64,000 nt of DNA from Candidatus Gastranaerophilales bacterium (GTDB lineage: Bacteria; Cyanobacteriota; Vampirovibrionia; Gastranaerophilales; Gastranaerophilaceae), in contig CALURL010000007.1 of NCBI GenBank assembly GCA_944323155.1, positions 26,760 through 90,759 of the forward strand. Direction: 5' to 3'. The notes beneath the pieces are model-generated. The model saw only the letters and a program-made list of their open reading frames with translations. It made no database searches and was not told where the DNA came from. A program made the position numbers and the translations under genes. Numbering within the stretch: the first letter of the stretch is position 1; each line of letters begins with the position of its first letter. Shown one piece after another: positions 1 through 7,793 of this stretch.

Positions 1-218
1 CCGCTAACTCTGGCATATCCATCAGCCGCATGCACCGCAGCTTGTTCATGACGCACCAAATAATGCTTAATTTTATCCTGCTTATACAATTCATCATAAA
101 GATACAAAATAACACCGCCAGGATAGCCAAAAACATCAGTAACACCAAGTTTTACTAACGTATTAAGAACTATTTGAGCACCACTCACAAGTTTCTGATC
201 AGTGTTTAAAACAGACAT
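1..218 (-). CDS. ilvB: Acetolactate synthase large subunit, N-terminal part (cut by window edge)
   Basis: Only the first 72 residues are inside the window; the gene runs off the left edge. The visible part is the start of a thiamine-diphosphate enzyme: the GYPGG motif near residue 32 and the [14 protein letters not shown] block, whose glutamate activates the cofactor in this family. The enzyme condenses two pyruvates (or pyruvate and 2-oxobutyrate) in the first step of branched-chain amino acid synthesis. Another ThDP enzyme such as a sulfopyruvate decarboxylase is possible, but the spacing and wording of both motifs are those of acetolactate synthase. A terminator separates it from the upstream gene, so it probably has its own promoter. 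Confidence 0.85.
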   Translation of the reverse strand, partial: MSVLNTDQKLVSGAQIVLNTLVKLGVTDVFGYPGGVILYLYDELYKQDKIKHYLVRHEQAAVHAADGYARVS

Positions 219-283
219 CCAAATTACCTTTTATAATAAAATTGATACTAGCATAATTTTATACATCTTGCAAGCCAATAGAA

Positions 284-305
284 AAACGCCTCTTTTGAGG
301 CGTTT
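284..305 (-). terminator. Rho-independent terminator
   Basis: A perfect stem AAACGCCTC / GAGGCGTTT with a four-base loop is followed by T-rich sequence on both strands. It lies just downstream of the Lys-rich gene at 317-637 and before ilvB. Confidence 0.75.
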
Positions 306-316
306 CTTTTTTCTAT

Positions 317-637
317 CTATTTGCTCAAAAGCTCTCTTAGATTTTTCTTTTTATTGTCTATCTTTTTTTGCCTTTCGCGTTGTTTTTTCAATCGTTCCGC
401 TTTTTTCTGTTGAGCCTTTTTTTGTCTAGCTTGAGCTTTTGCTTTTTGTTTTGCAATTTTTTCCTGACGTGCTTTTTTCTTTGCAGCTATTTTAGCATTA
501 TTTTGTTGTTCTTTTTTAGCTACAGAAGATGTTTGTCTATCAAGCCATCTTGAAATTGGTCCTTGAGGTTCTGCTGCATAAACAGAAGTCATACTCAAGA
601 CTGCGAATGCTAATAATGCAACTACACTTTTTTTCAT
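317..637 (-). CDS. Small secreted Lys/Gln-rich helical protein, function unknown
   Basis: A 106-residue protein. Residues 1-21 form a clear Sec signal peptide (MKKS, a hydrophobic core, then VYAAEP). After a short linker the rest is almost entirely Lys, Gln, Arg and Ala with no aromatic residues, so a long single basic helix is expected. It ends RELLSK, and the neighbouring upstream gene ends KELLSD, so the two are paralogues. I recognise no family. The positive charge would suit binding of an acidic surface polymer or nucleic acid in the periplasm, but that is only a guess. A terminator follows the stop codon. Confidence 0.65.
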   Translation of the reverse strand: MKKSVVALLAFAVLSMTSVYAAEPQGPISRWLDRQTSSVAKKEQQNNAKIAAKKKARQEKIAKQKAKAQARQKKAQQKKAERLKKQRERQKKIDNKKKNLRELLSK

Positions 638-656
638 ACACTTAACCTCTCATTTA

Positions 657-1130
657 TTAATCTGACAACAATTCCTTTAATAATCTTTTTTTCTTTTCAT
701 ATTTTTGTTGGCGTTCAGCTTGAGCTTCTTCGCGGGCTTTTTGTTGTGCTTCCAATTCAGCTTGTTTTTCTTTTAAAGGATTCAACTTTTCATCAATTTT
801 TTGTTGTAAAGCTTCTTGGCGCTGCTGTTTTGCCTCTTCACGGGCTTTTTGCTGTTCTTCAATTTTTTTCTGAAATTCTTCTTGACGCTGCTGTCTTGCT
901 TCTTCTCTTGCTTTTTTTTGAGCTTCAAGTTTTTGTTGGAATTCTTCTTGTTGTTTTTGTCTTGCTTCTTCACGAGCCTTTTGCTGTGCTTGAAGTTCTT
1001 TTTCTTTGTCAACTAACTTTTGTGTATGCTTTTGAACAAACATTTCAGTGAAAGTTGTTGGTTCATCTGCATACACAGCGCAGGATCCAGCTAGAGTTAA
1101 AACCAATGCAGCCAATAGAAATTTTTTCAT
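657..1130 (-). CDS. Secreted protein with tandem 22-residue coiled-coil repeats, function unknown
   Basis: The start at 1130 is chosen because AGGAGAG sits just upstream and the signal peptide (MKKFLLAALVLTLAG, cleavage after VYA) begins there; a longer reading from 1154 would bury it. After about residue 45 the protein consists of three to four copies of a roughly 22-residue unit built on QKAREEARQxxQEEFQxK, all charged and Gln-rich, predicting a continuous helix or coiled coil. The C-terminus KRLLKELLSD matches the paralogue 20 bases downstream. The repeats are repeated at DNA level too, so copy number could change by slippage. Function unknown. Confidence 0.7.
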   Translation of the reverse strand: MKKFLLAALVLTLAGSCAVYADEPTTFTEMFVQKHTQKLVDKEKELQAQQKAREEARQKQQEEFQQKLEAQKKAREEARQQRQEEFQKKIEEQQKAREEAKQQRQEALQQKIDEKLNPLKEKQAELEAQQKAREEAQAERQQKYEKKKRLLKELLSD

Positions 1131-1164
1131 AATTCTCTCCTTTTTTAATAACATTCAAATTATA

Positions 1165-1866
1165 CTAAATTAAATCATACATAGCAATAACTTTTTGAAT
1201 TCCTTTTTTAGCGACATTAAAAATTTCAATCATTTTTTCTTGTTCATAAGGCTCACCTTCCGCAGTTGTTTGAAATTCAATAATTTTCCCGCTTTTTGTA
1301 AGGACAATATTTGCATCAACTTGAGCGTTGGAATCTTCAGGATAATCCAAATCCAACCTTACTTCACCGTCGACAATTCCCGCAGATATAGCTCCAATTG
1401 GTTCAATAATCGGATTTTCTTTTAAAGTCCCATTTGAAAGAAGTTTATCTATTGCAATTTTCAAAGCTAAAAAACCGCCGCAAATACTTGCAGTACGGGT
1501 ACCGCCATCTGCTTGAATCACATCTGCATCTATAGTTATTGTTAAATCAGGCATTTTTGTTAAATCTACACATGCTCTTAAACTTCTTCCGATAAGTCTT
1601 TGAATTTCCTGAGTACGGCCGGAAATTTTCGTTCTTTCTCTCTGACAGCGAGTGTTTGGCGCGGAAGGCAGCAATGAGTATTCTCCTGTAACCCAGCCTC
1701 TTTTATCGTCTTTATCCATCCACTTAGGCTTACCTTCTTCTACAGAAGCAGTAGTTATAACTTTTGTATCTCCAAATTGTACTAACACAGACCCTAATGC
1801 ATGTTTTGTAAAATCTTTTATAAACTTTACTTCTCTTGTTTCATCATTTTTTCGTCCTTCTCTCAT
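1165..1866 (-). CDS. rph: Ribonuclease PH
   Basis: A 233-residue phosphorolytic 3'-to-5' exoribonuclease that trims tRNA 3' ends and degrades structured RNA. The sequence shows the RNase PH fold: the basic N-terminal EGRKNDETRE, the phosphate-binding RTQEIQRLIGRSLR region and the ADGGTRTASICG motif. The start at 1866 (MREGRKN) is preferred over an in-frame upstream start because AAGGAAGG lies just upstream and the family begins there. It is the last of three same-strand genes with gaps of 9-13 bases, so it is probably cotranscribed with the zinc-ribbon and membrane protein genes. Confidence 0.93.
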   Translation of the reverse strand: MREGRKNDETREVKFIKDFTKHALGSVLVQFGDTKVITTASVEEGKPKWMDKDDKRGWVTGEYSLLPSAPNTRCQRERTKISGRTQEIQRLIGRSLRACVDLTKMPDLTITIDADVIQADGGTRTASICGGFLALKIAIDKLLSNGTLKENPIIEPIGAISAGIVDGEVRLDLDYPEDSNAQVDANIVLTKSGKIIEFQTTAEGEPYEQEKMIEIFNVAKKGIQKVIAMYDLI

Positions 1867-1879
1867 AAATAGCCTTCCT

Positions 1880-2110
1880 TTATTTTTTGTATCCTGTATC
1901 GTAATCCCACATATAAATCTGACCGCAATATTTACAAACAGCATGATCATTCATAAACTGTAAATCCGGAATAAATTTATATCCGTCAACTGTGATTTCT
2001 ATTTCGTTATTTTTGTTATATTGCTGCAAAAACTTTTTTTCTCCTCTATAATCCGGCGAAAACATCAATTCAAATTTATCTATAGATTTGCAGTTTTTAC
2101 AAATAAACAT
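1880..2110 (-). CDS. Small zinc-ribbon-like protein, function unknown
   Basis: A 76-residue protein with two CxxC knuckles: CKNC at residues 4-7 and CKYC near residue 59. The spacing suits a zinc ribbon. There is no catalytic motif. It sits 13 bases upstream of rph and 9 bases downstream of the membrane protein gene, so it is part of a small operon. I do not recognise the family; a regulatory or RNA-binding zinc protein is possible. Confidence 0.65.
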   Translation of the reverse strand: MFICKNCKSIDKFELMFSPDYRGEKKFLQQYNKNNEIEITVDGYKFIPDLQFMNDHAVCKYCGQIYMWDYDTGYKK

Positions 2111-2119
2111 AGGACTTCC

Positions 2120-3157
2120 TTAATATTCATCATCTTCCAAACGCGCACGTCTAATTATTTCCGGATCAATGCCGCGTTTTTCGATTTTGAACTGTTTTTT
2201 ATCAGATTTTTCATAATTTTTTACCTTTTTAGGCTGACTCTTTTTAGAAGATTTCTTAGGCGTAACATCAACTATGCCAGTGTATAAATTTTTATACCAC
2301 AATGTCCAGCAAATACTTCTTAAAGGGAGAGTAAATCCAACAACAAGAAAGAATATAATTTGTTCGACAACTGATTTGGAAATAGTAACAGGAGTCAAAG
2401 AAGTATGAAACATTGCTAAAGAGGCATTAACCTGTTCCAGAGGTAAAGTTGATGCCCAGCCTTCAAAAACCTGAGCCAATTTACCAGTTAAATTAGCAGC
2501 GTCGAACAAAACAGAAACACCCATTGTTAAAAGATTATAAGTTAAAAGTGTAAGTATTGTTAAAAGAATAAAAGTTCTGGCGAATTTCCCTTTAATCAAC
2601 TGTAGACTTCTTCTAAAACAGGAAATAGGAGAAACATCTTTTTCAAATGTAAAAACCTGAAAAATAAGTACAAAATAAACAAAGAAGATAAGTCCCAATA
2701 CCCAGAATATAGGAATTATGGCAAGTATTGAAAATATACTGAACAAAAGCCACAAAAATATATAAGAAAAAGTTCTTCTTGTAACAACAGCATTATGAGC
2801 CTTAAAATCATATACTCTTCCGGTTGTTAAAGCACCTTCTGTCATAGAATTCAAAGCTCCGTAAGCCACAAGATAATCCCAGAATGCCTTTGCCCAAATC
2901 AAAAGCCCCGGAACACATATTAAAATTATTGTTAAAACGATTGTCGAAAAATTATTAAATGCAGGATACTTTTGGATAAGTTCCGGCAGACTCTGTGAAT
3001 ACCAGAAGCTTAAACCAAAAACCAGCCCCAGCCCTAACAATTGTCCTAATACAGGATAAGCCATATATAAAAAGAATTTATGAAAGTTAAAACAATATAT
3101 CTTTAATCCCTCAAAAAATACCTTCCAAACACTTTTATCACTTTTATCTTTTGCCAT
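2120..3157 (-). CDS. Polytopic membrane protein with basic cytoplasmic tail, function unknown
   Basis: A 345-residue protein with about six hydrophobic segments between residues 30 and 285, then a Lys/Ser-rich hydrophilic tail (PKKSSKKSQPKK) of about 55 residues. The start is supported by GGAGAG a few bases upstream. No transporter or enzyme signature is visible. It heads the apparent operon with the zinc-ribbon protein and rph. It is similar in general plan, not in sequence, to the three tandem membrane proteins at 16.0-18.4 kb. Confidence 0.7.
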   Translation of the reverse strand: MAKDKSDKSVWKVFFEGLKIYCFNFHKFFLYMAYPVLGQLLGLGLVFGLSFWYSQSLPELIQKYPAFNNFSTIVLTIILICVPGLLIWAKAFWDYLVAYGALNSMTEGALTTGRVYDFKAHNAVVTRRTFSYIFLWLLFSIFSILAIIPIFWVLGLIFFVYFVLIFQVFTFEKDVSPISCFRRSLQLIKGKFARTFILLTILTLLTYNLLTMGVSVLFDAANLTGKLAQVFEGWASTLPLEQVNASLAMFHTSLTPVTISKSVVEQIIFFLVVGFTLPLRSICWTLWYKNLYTGIVDVTPKKSSKKSQPKKVKNYEKSDKKQFKIEKRGIDPEIIRRARLEDDEY

Positions 3158-3224
3158 ATACTCTCCGTTAAAATAATCTGTTTATTGTATAATAATTTTA
3201 TTACAAATAAAATTAAAAAGAACA

Positions 3225-3872
3225 ATGACAAACAGAAAAGATATAAAAGAGTTAATAAAAAGCTTTACCCGCGAAGATTTTGAAAACAATCATATAAATT
3301 TACACATACATTCTACATTCTCTGACGGCAAAGGAGAAATAGAAGATATAATTAAGCAGGCAAAAAACAAAAATTATAAATATATCGCGTTTACTGATCA
3401 TAACACCCTACAAAGTTACCATACAACAGATATCTTAAAAGAAGATATAATTATTCCAGGGATAGAATTTGATGTTTGGGCTAACGGAGTTTTTATGCAT
3501 CTTTTAGCTTACGGGATTGATGTAAATAATAAAGAACTTCAATCTTTCTGTGCAAAAACAAAACGCGAGACAGAATGGGATATAATAAGAATTTTTGCAA
3601 AACGAGATATAAAAAAACTTATTCAAGCAATACATTCTGCTGGAGGAATTGCAGTCCTTGCTCATCCGGCCTGTTGTTTCACTTTTAATATGGAAAAATT
3701 TGTTCAGCACCTTATAAGTTATGGACTTGATGGGATTGAAGTATATTACCCGTATCCGCGCTGGAGAAAATATTTAAGATTCTACACTATAGAGCATATT
3801 GAAAAAATTGCAGATAAATTCGGCCTTATAAAAACCGGCGGAACTGATTTGCATGGAAAAATTATTCCTTAA
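3225..3872 (+). CDS. PHP-domain metal-dependent phosphoesterase
   Basis: A 215-residue single-domain PHP protein. All metal-binding motifs are present in order: HIH and SDG at residues 27-35, TDHN at 57-60, GIE near residue 78, AHP near 146 and GTDLHG near 206. PHP proteins hydrolyse phosphate esters; stand-alone members include nucleoside 3',5'-bisphosphate and 5'-to-3' RNA phosphatases (RNase AM type) and histidinol phosphatases. At 215 residues it is shorter than most RNase AM proteins (about 280), so the exact substrate is open. A TATAAT box lies at 3188-3193, about 30 bases upstream. Its 3' end overlaps the convergent gene by four bases. Confidence 0.8.
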   Translation: MTNRKDIKELIKSFTREDFENNHINLHIHSTFSDGKGEIEDIIKQAKNKNYKYIAFTDHNTLQSYHTTDILKEDIIIPGIEFDVWANGVFMHLLAYGIDVNNKELQSFCAKTKRETEWDIIRIFAKRDIKKLIQAIHSAGGIAVLAHPACCFTFNMEKFVQHLISYGLDGIEVYYPYPRWRKYLRFYTIEHIEKIADKFGLIKTGGTDLHGKIIP

Positions 3873-4780
3873 CTCTTTTTCTTATCCTTAAACAACATAT
3901 TATTTATTTTTTGTGATGAAGCAGCACCAACAAGAGCGCCAATTCCTATACCCAAAAGAGAACCTGCTGCACCGAATTTTTTAGCGCCGATTGCTCCAAG
4001 ATATCCCATTCCAAGAGTAATTCCAAGCACATTTGAGCCGGATTTTACAAATTGTTTTGCAACAGATTTTGATTTTTCTTCTTGTTTTTCTCCTTTTGTA
4101 AATGATTTAATAATTCTTGGGACCTCTAACAGGGCTGTAAATGCTAATCCTAAAACAGTAGTACGTTTTAATGCACGTCCGGTTAACTCTTTTAGTCCAA
4201 GAAAATCATTTTTGACGACAACTTTTTGAACATTCAACTTGTCTCCCCAAAGTGTCTTGCAGGAAGATACTACAGGGTTTCCATCGGTAATTCCCATAAC
4301 ATTTTTTAGCCAGTAGCCTAACTTAGTATTATACAAAGTTTTATCAGATTTATAAATTACATCAACAATCTTTTTCCCTCGTTCTGACTTAACTCTTTTC
4401 ATTGCCTCATGCAAAAGTGTTCCTCTCAAAAAGGAAAAGTCATGCTGATATTTTTTATAATTGTAGGCGATAGGTATACGTTTTTTTGTAAGTACGCAAG
4501 CAGAATGATCATAAGCAGCTTTTATATCACGGCAGTCTTCCGGCAAGCTTACAACTGTTAAGGCAGCAAGGCCTAAAGCAGGAATTAAATCTCCTTGCTT
4601 TATCATATCAGGAATTCCAACGATTCGTCTTGCTGGAGCAACACTATTGACAACAGTGTCTTCTACAGGCTTTAGAATTTCTCCAATAGAATCATTGCTT
4701 TCTTTTTGATTATCGAAATTTTTCTTTGGCTGCTTTATATATTGGCTTTGAGCAGATAATGATACATTATTTACTGACAT
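3869..4780 (-). CDS. Lineage-specific protein with glycine-rich hydrophobic C-terminus, function unknown
   Basis: A 303-residue protein with no signal peptide. The first 35 residues are polar (MSVNNVSLSAQSQY, then Lys/Asn/Gln-rich), like the tails of several other proteins in this window. Hydrophobic stretches occur near residues 65-85 and 205-220. The last 60 residues are Gly/Ala-rich (GAAGSLLGIGIGALVGAAS), as in glycine-zipper membrane segments. The protein at 56664-58016 has a comparable architecture. No family or catalytic motif recognised; association with a membrane is likely. Confidence 0.6.
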   Translation of the reverse strand: MSVNNVSLSAQSQYIKQPKKNFDNQKESNDSIGEILKPVEDTVVNSVAPARRIVGIPDMIKQGDLIPALGLAALTVVSLPEDCRDIKAAYDHSACVLTKKRIPIAYNYKKYQHDFSFLRGTLLHEAMKRVKSERGKKIVDVIYKSDKTLYNTKLGYWLKNVMGITDGNPVVSSCKTLWGDKLNVQKVVVKNDFLGLKELTGRALKRTTVLGLAFTALLEVPRIIKSFTKGEKQEEKSKSVAKQFVKSGSNVLGITLGMGYLGAIGAKKFGAAGSLLGIGIGALVGAASSQKINNMLFKDKKKS

Positions 4781-4893
4781 AACCTAACCTTATACCTACT
4801 CATATATAAAGTATTTTTTTATAAAAAAATTGCCTTATTTAATTATCAAAACGCAGCCAATCTCCTCAAATTCCATAATCAAGTTCTGATTGA

Positions 4894-5124
4894 TTACTCA
4901 CATGATGATGCTTTTTTCCAGCCAAGCTTGTCAGGACAACGTAAATAATCCATATTTTTATTTATTATTACCCATGCTGCACAATTGCCACCGTAAGGAG
5001 AATCCGGTTTTAAACATTCGTCAAAAATTTGACACCAAACGCCATCATTGGGCATACCTGCCCAATAAGAAAAACTTGAACTATCCAAAAGTTTAAAATT
5101 CTGTGAAGGGAATATTCTTTGCAA
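4894..5124 (-). pseudogene. Remnant of a prepilin-like protein (C-terminal end only)
   Basis: This 76-residue reading frame ends GGNCAAWVIINKNMDYLRC, closely matching the C-termini of the prepilin-like proteins at 23021-23817 (GCGAWVLQKENLDYLKC) and 44260-45004 (GCTAWLLLNENMDYLHC). No FTLAE start or hydrophobic helix exists upstream; the sequence before it is occupied by stem-loop repeats. It is therefore the surviving 3' end of a deleted family member. The Cys pairs are conserved, so decay may be recent. Confidence 0.65.
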
Positions 5125-5151
5125 GATTAAACTTTATTTTATAGAGGTTAG

Positions 5152-5172
5152 ATCCTGAAACAAGTTCAGGAT
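5152..5172. repeat. Short palindromic repeat (stem-loop) of the dispersed intergenic type
   Basis: A perfect 8-base stem, ATCCTGAA / TTCAGGAT, encloses the loop ACAAG. Elements of this wording are common dispersed intergenic palindromes in bacteria. Only one copy is in this window. Confidence 0.6.
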
Positions 5173-5185
5173 GACATTTTCGTAA

Positions 5186-5205
5186 GTTGGGGTTTCCACC
5201 CCAAC
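5186..5205. repeat. GC-rich stem-loop GTTGGGG / CCCCAAC
   Basis: A perfect 7-base GC-rich inverted repeat with a 6-base loop (TTTCCA), standing out in AT-rich sequence, 13 bases from the previous palindrome. It has no T-run, so it is not a typical terminator. Confidence 0.55.
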
Positions 5206-5235
5206 AAATGAAACATTAACAAAAAGGAGACGTAC

Positions 5236-5289
5236 ATGAGTAACGCAAATCATTAAGAGTGTACCCTCACCCGCCATGCGGGCACACTC
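5236..5289 (+). repeat. Mini-ORF (six codons) with strong RBS followed by a nested stem-loop
   Basis: AAAGGAGA precedes ATG at 5236, which opens a six-codon frame (MSNANH, stop at 5254-5256). Directly after it is a two-part hairpin: GAGTGT (5257-5262) pairs with ACACTC (5284-5289), and inside it CCCGC pairs with GCGGG around the loop CAT. A real ribosome binding site before so short a frame suggests that a repeat element inserted into the beginning of a former gene. Confidence 0.4.
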
Positions 5290-5349
5290 TCACATAAGGA
5301 GAGGGAATATATTTTATATAAATCCCTTCTATATTGCCTCTTAATACAA

Positions 5350-5378
5350 TTGCATAAAAAAAATAATTAAGCTAAACT
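5350..5378 (+). promoter_or_regulatory. Promoter of the OppF-like gene, apparently leaderless
   Basis: TTGCAT (5350-5355), a 17-base spacer and TAAACT (5373-5378). The ATG is only 7 bases after the -10 box, so transcription should begin at or next to the start codon. No ribosome binding site is present. Confidence 0.55.
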
Positions 5379-5385
5379 TTTCTGT

Positions 5386-6357
5386 ATGAATGATGAACTT
5401 ATAAAAATTCGTGATTTGCATATTGAATATAAAACAAATAAAGGTATTCTCGGAGGTACCAGAATTATTCATGCAGTAAATGGAGTTTCTTTAGATATAA
5501 AAAAGGGAGAAATTCTTGCAATTGCAGGAGAATCAGGATGCGGGAAATCTACACTTGCTAAAGCTATATTACAGCTTGAACCAGCAAAGGCAGGTGAAAT
5601 ATATTTTGAGAATCAGGATACTCTTAAATTTAACAAAAAAGAAATAAAGAATTTTAGAAAAAAAGCTCAAATGGTTTTCCAAAACCCATACGCAAGCCTT
5701 AATCCTAAAATGAAAATCATTGACACTTTGAAAGAACCGTTAAAAATTAACACAAATCTTTCTGATAAAGAGATTACAGAAATTGTTAAAGAAAAAATAA
5801 AAATGGCCGGACTTGATGAAAATTGTCTTAAACTTTATCCTCACGAATTTTCAGGCGGACAAAGACAAAGAATTGCCATTGCACGCGCTCTTGTTATGGA
5901 ACCCGAATTTATACTGGCAGATGAACCTGTTAGCGCTCTGGATGTTAGTATTCAGGCACAAATTATTAACCTTTTGAAAGAATTGAAAGAAAAATACAAC
6001 CTGACATTTTTGTTAATCACGCATGATTTAAGCGTAATAAAATACCTTGCAGATAGAATTGCTGTTATGTATCTTGGAGAAATTGTCGAAATAGGTACAA
6101 ATGATGAAATATTTAATCATCCTAAACACCCGTATACAAAAGCATTATTGAGTTCTGCTCCTCAATTAAGCAAAAGAAAACAGGAAAAAATCATTTTAAA
6201 AGGAGATTTACCATCACCTGCAAATCTGCCGGACGGATGTAAATTTCATACACGCTGTCCTTTTGCTATGAAAAAATGTCTTGAACATATTCCGTTTGAT
6301 ACTGAATTTTCTAAAACACATAAAACAAGATGTTTTTTGTATGACAACAATGATTAA
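5386..6357 (+). CDS. Oligopeptide/dipeptide ABC transporter ATP-binding protein (OppF/DppF type)
   Basis: A 323-residue ATPase. Walker A GESGCGKST is at residues 48-56, followed by a Q-loop (QNPYASLNP), the ABC signature SGGQRQRIAIARA, Walker B (FILADEP) and the switch His (ITHD). The C-terminal extension with CKFHTRCPFAMKKC is the oligopeptide-transporter domain found in OppD/OppF and DppD/DppF. It would energise peptide import at the inner membrane. No OppB, OppC, OppD or binding protein lies beside it, so partners must be encoded elsewhere. The promoter suggests a leaderless message. Confidence 0.88.
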   Translation: MNDELIKIRDLHIEYKTNKGILGGTRIIHAVNGVSLDIKKGEILAIAGESGCGKSTLAKAILQLEPAKAGEIYFENQDTLKFNKKEIKNFRKKAQMVFQNPYASLNPKMKIIDTLKEPLKINTNLSDKEITEIVKEKIKMAGLDENCLKLYPHEFSGGQRQRIAIARALVMEPEFILADEPVSALDVSIQAQIINLLKELKEKYNLTFLLITHDLSVIKYLADRIAVMYLGEIVEIGTNDEIFNHPKHPYTKALLSSAPQLSKRKQEKIILKGDLPSPANLPDGCKFHTRCPFAMKKCLEHIPFDTEFSKTHKTRCFLYDNND

Positions 6358-6371
6358 AATTTGAATATCTG

Positions 6372-6380
6372 TGCTATAAT
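6372..6380 (+). promoter_or_regulatory. Extended -10 promoter of smpB, apparently leaderless
   Basis: TGCTATAAT fits the extended -10 pattern. The ATG at 6387 is 6 bases downstream, where transcription would start. No -35 box or ribosome binding site is clear. Confidence 0.55.
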
Positions 6381-6386
6381 CAGCTT

Positions 6387-6839
6387 ATGGATAAAAAAGT
6401 TATTACAACAAACCGGAAAGCTTTTCATGATTTCACAATTTTCGACAAATTTGTGGCGGGAATTGTACTGACCGGTACTGAAATTAAGTCCATAAGAAAA
6501 AATGCGATTAATTTAAAAGACAGTTTCTGCAAAATAGAAGATGGCGAAATTTTTCTATATAACTGCCATATTTCACCGTATGAGCAGGGTAATCGTTTTA
6601 ACCACGAGGCTGAGCGGACTAGAAAACTTCTATTAACTAAAAAAGAAATTCTCAAAATGCTTGGTAAAATAAAAAAAGACGGTTACACAATTGTACCTTT
6701 AGAAGTTTTTATTACCCATGGTTTTGCCAAAGTTGAAATAGGACTTGCTAAAGGTAAAAAACTGCATGACAAACGCGATGATATTGCAAAAAAATCACAA
6801 AATAGAGAAATTGAAAGAGCTTCTAAAATAAGGTATTAA
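6387..6839 (+). CDS. smpB: SsrA-binding protein SmpB
   Basis: A 150-residue protein, the usual SmpB length. SmpB binds tmRNA and delivers it to stalled ribosomes for trans-translation. Visible family features are the N-terminal NRKAFHDFTIFDKFVAGI, the GTEIKSIR motif, the ISPYEQGNRFNHE loop, and the basic C-terminal KGKKLHDKRDDIAKK that enters the decoding site. The start codon lies 6 bases after a TATAAT box, so the message looks leaderless. It is 4 bases upstream of the formyltransferase gene, suggesting cotranscription. rqcH, another stalled-ribosome rescue gene, is also in this window. Confidence 0.95.
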   Translation: MDKKVITTNRKAFHDFTIFDKFVAGIVLTGTEIKSIRKNAINLKDSFCKIEDGEIFLYNCHISPYEQGNRFNHEAERTRKLLLTKKEILKMLGKIKKDGYTIVPLEVFITHGFAKVEIGLAKGKKLHDKRDDIAKKSQNREIERASKIRY

Positions 6840-6843
6840 AATT

Positions 6844-7788
6844 ATGAAAGTAGTTATTCTCGCAAAAGGAGATATGCTCGCAAATTTGATAGAGGGAACT
6901 CTTGATGCAAAATGTGAAATAGCAGGAGTTTTACGATACGAAAGAACGACTCTTTCTAAACTAAAATTGTTTTTCTACGATTTTTTCAAGCCTTCAAATG
7001 ATTTGACAGTAATTAAACAATATAAACTGCATGAAATTAAATGTAAATCTGCAAATTCTGAAGAATTCAAAAAAGAAATTTTAAAATTAAATGCAGATAT
7101 AATTCTTGTAGGCACGTGGGGTGAAAAACTTTCAAAAGAAACAATAAATTTACCAAAAATTGCAGCGGTAAACGTTCATCCGTCATACCTGCCGCAATAC
7201 AGAGGCCCTAATCCTTACCTGCAGACAATATGGCATCAGGAACCAAATTCGGGAATTACATTTCACTTGATGGATGAAAATTTTGATACTGGTGCAATTA
7301 TTGCTCAGCAAAAGATTAAAATTTATCCTGGAGATACAGGCAAAGAGCTTAAGGAAAGAACATTGTTTCAAGCAAGATTAATGGTTTCAGAGGTATTAAA
7401 AAAACTTGAATATGGTATTATAATCCCTGTAGCTCAAGACGAGACAAAAGCGACTTATTTCAAGAATATTAAGCCTGATGATATGATGCTAGATTTTCAG
7501 GAAGAAACAGCAGAAGAAATTTGTGCTCACATAAGAGCTTTTCATCCGTGGTGTCCGTGCTATGTAACTTACAAAAACAACTTTTTTATTCCAAATCCAT
7601 ATAATCTTAAAATCATTGATAGCACAAAGCCTAATATCGGAGCTATTATTGACAAAAATATTAAAAACAAATCAATAACAGTTCAATGCCAAAATAACAA
7701 AGCAATTGTTATGGATAACGTAAAAATATATGGATTTTTAAAATCACCTTACACAAAATATTTTATAAGCAAAATCAAATGTGTTTAG
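6844..7788 (+). CDS. Formyltransferase-family protein (methionyl-tRNA formyltransferase-like)
   Basis: A 314-residue protein with the formyltransferase core. The catalytic Asn-x-His block reads NVHPSYLPQYRGPNP (around residues 114-128) and the catalytic Asp lies in MDENFDTGAI (around residue 149). A C-terminal domain of about 100 residues follows, as in Fmt. The substrate loop GPNP differs from the more usual GAAP of Fmt, and GPNP-type members include sugar-nucleotide N-formyltransferases, so the substrate is uncertain. Its position 4 bases after smpB favours a role in translation (formylating initiator Met-tRNA with 10-formyl-THF). Confidence 0.7.
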   Translation: MKVVILAKGDMLANLIEGTLDAKCEIAGVLRYERTTLSKLKLFFYDFFKPSNDLTVIKQYKLHEIKCKSANSEEFKKEILKLNADIILVGTWGEKLSKETINLPKIAAVNVHPSYLPQYRGPNPYLQTIWHQEPNSGITFHLMDENFDTGAIIAQQKIKIYPGDTGKELKERTLFQARLMVSEVLKKLEYGIIIPVAQDETKATYFKNIKPDDMMLDFQEETAEEICAHIRAFHPWCPCYVTYKNNFFIPNPYNLKIIDSTKPNIGAIIDKNIKNKSITVQCQNNKAIVMDNVKIYGFLKSPYTKYFISKIKCV

Positions 7789-7793
7789 ATAAT

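Noticed and set aside
5386..6357. OppF-like ATPase as part of a complete transporter operon
   Set aside because: Flanking genes are repeats and smpB; no permease or binding protein is present.
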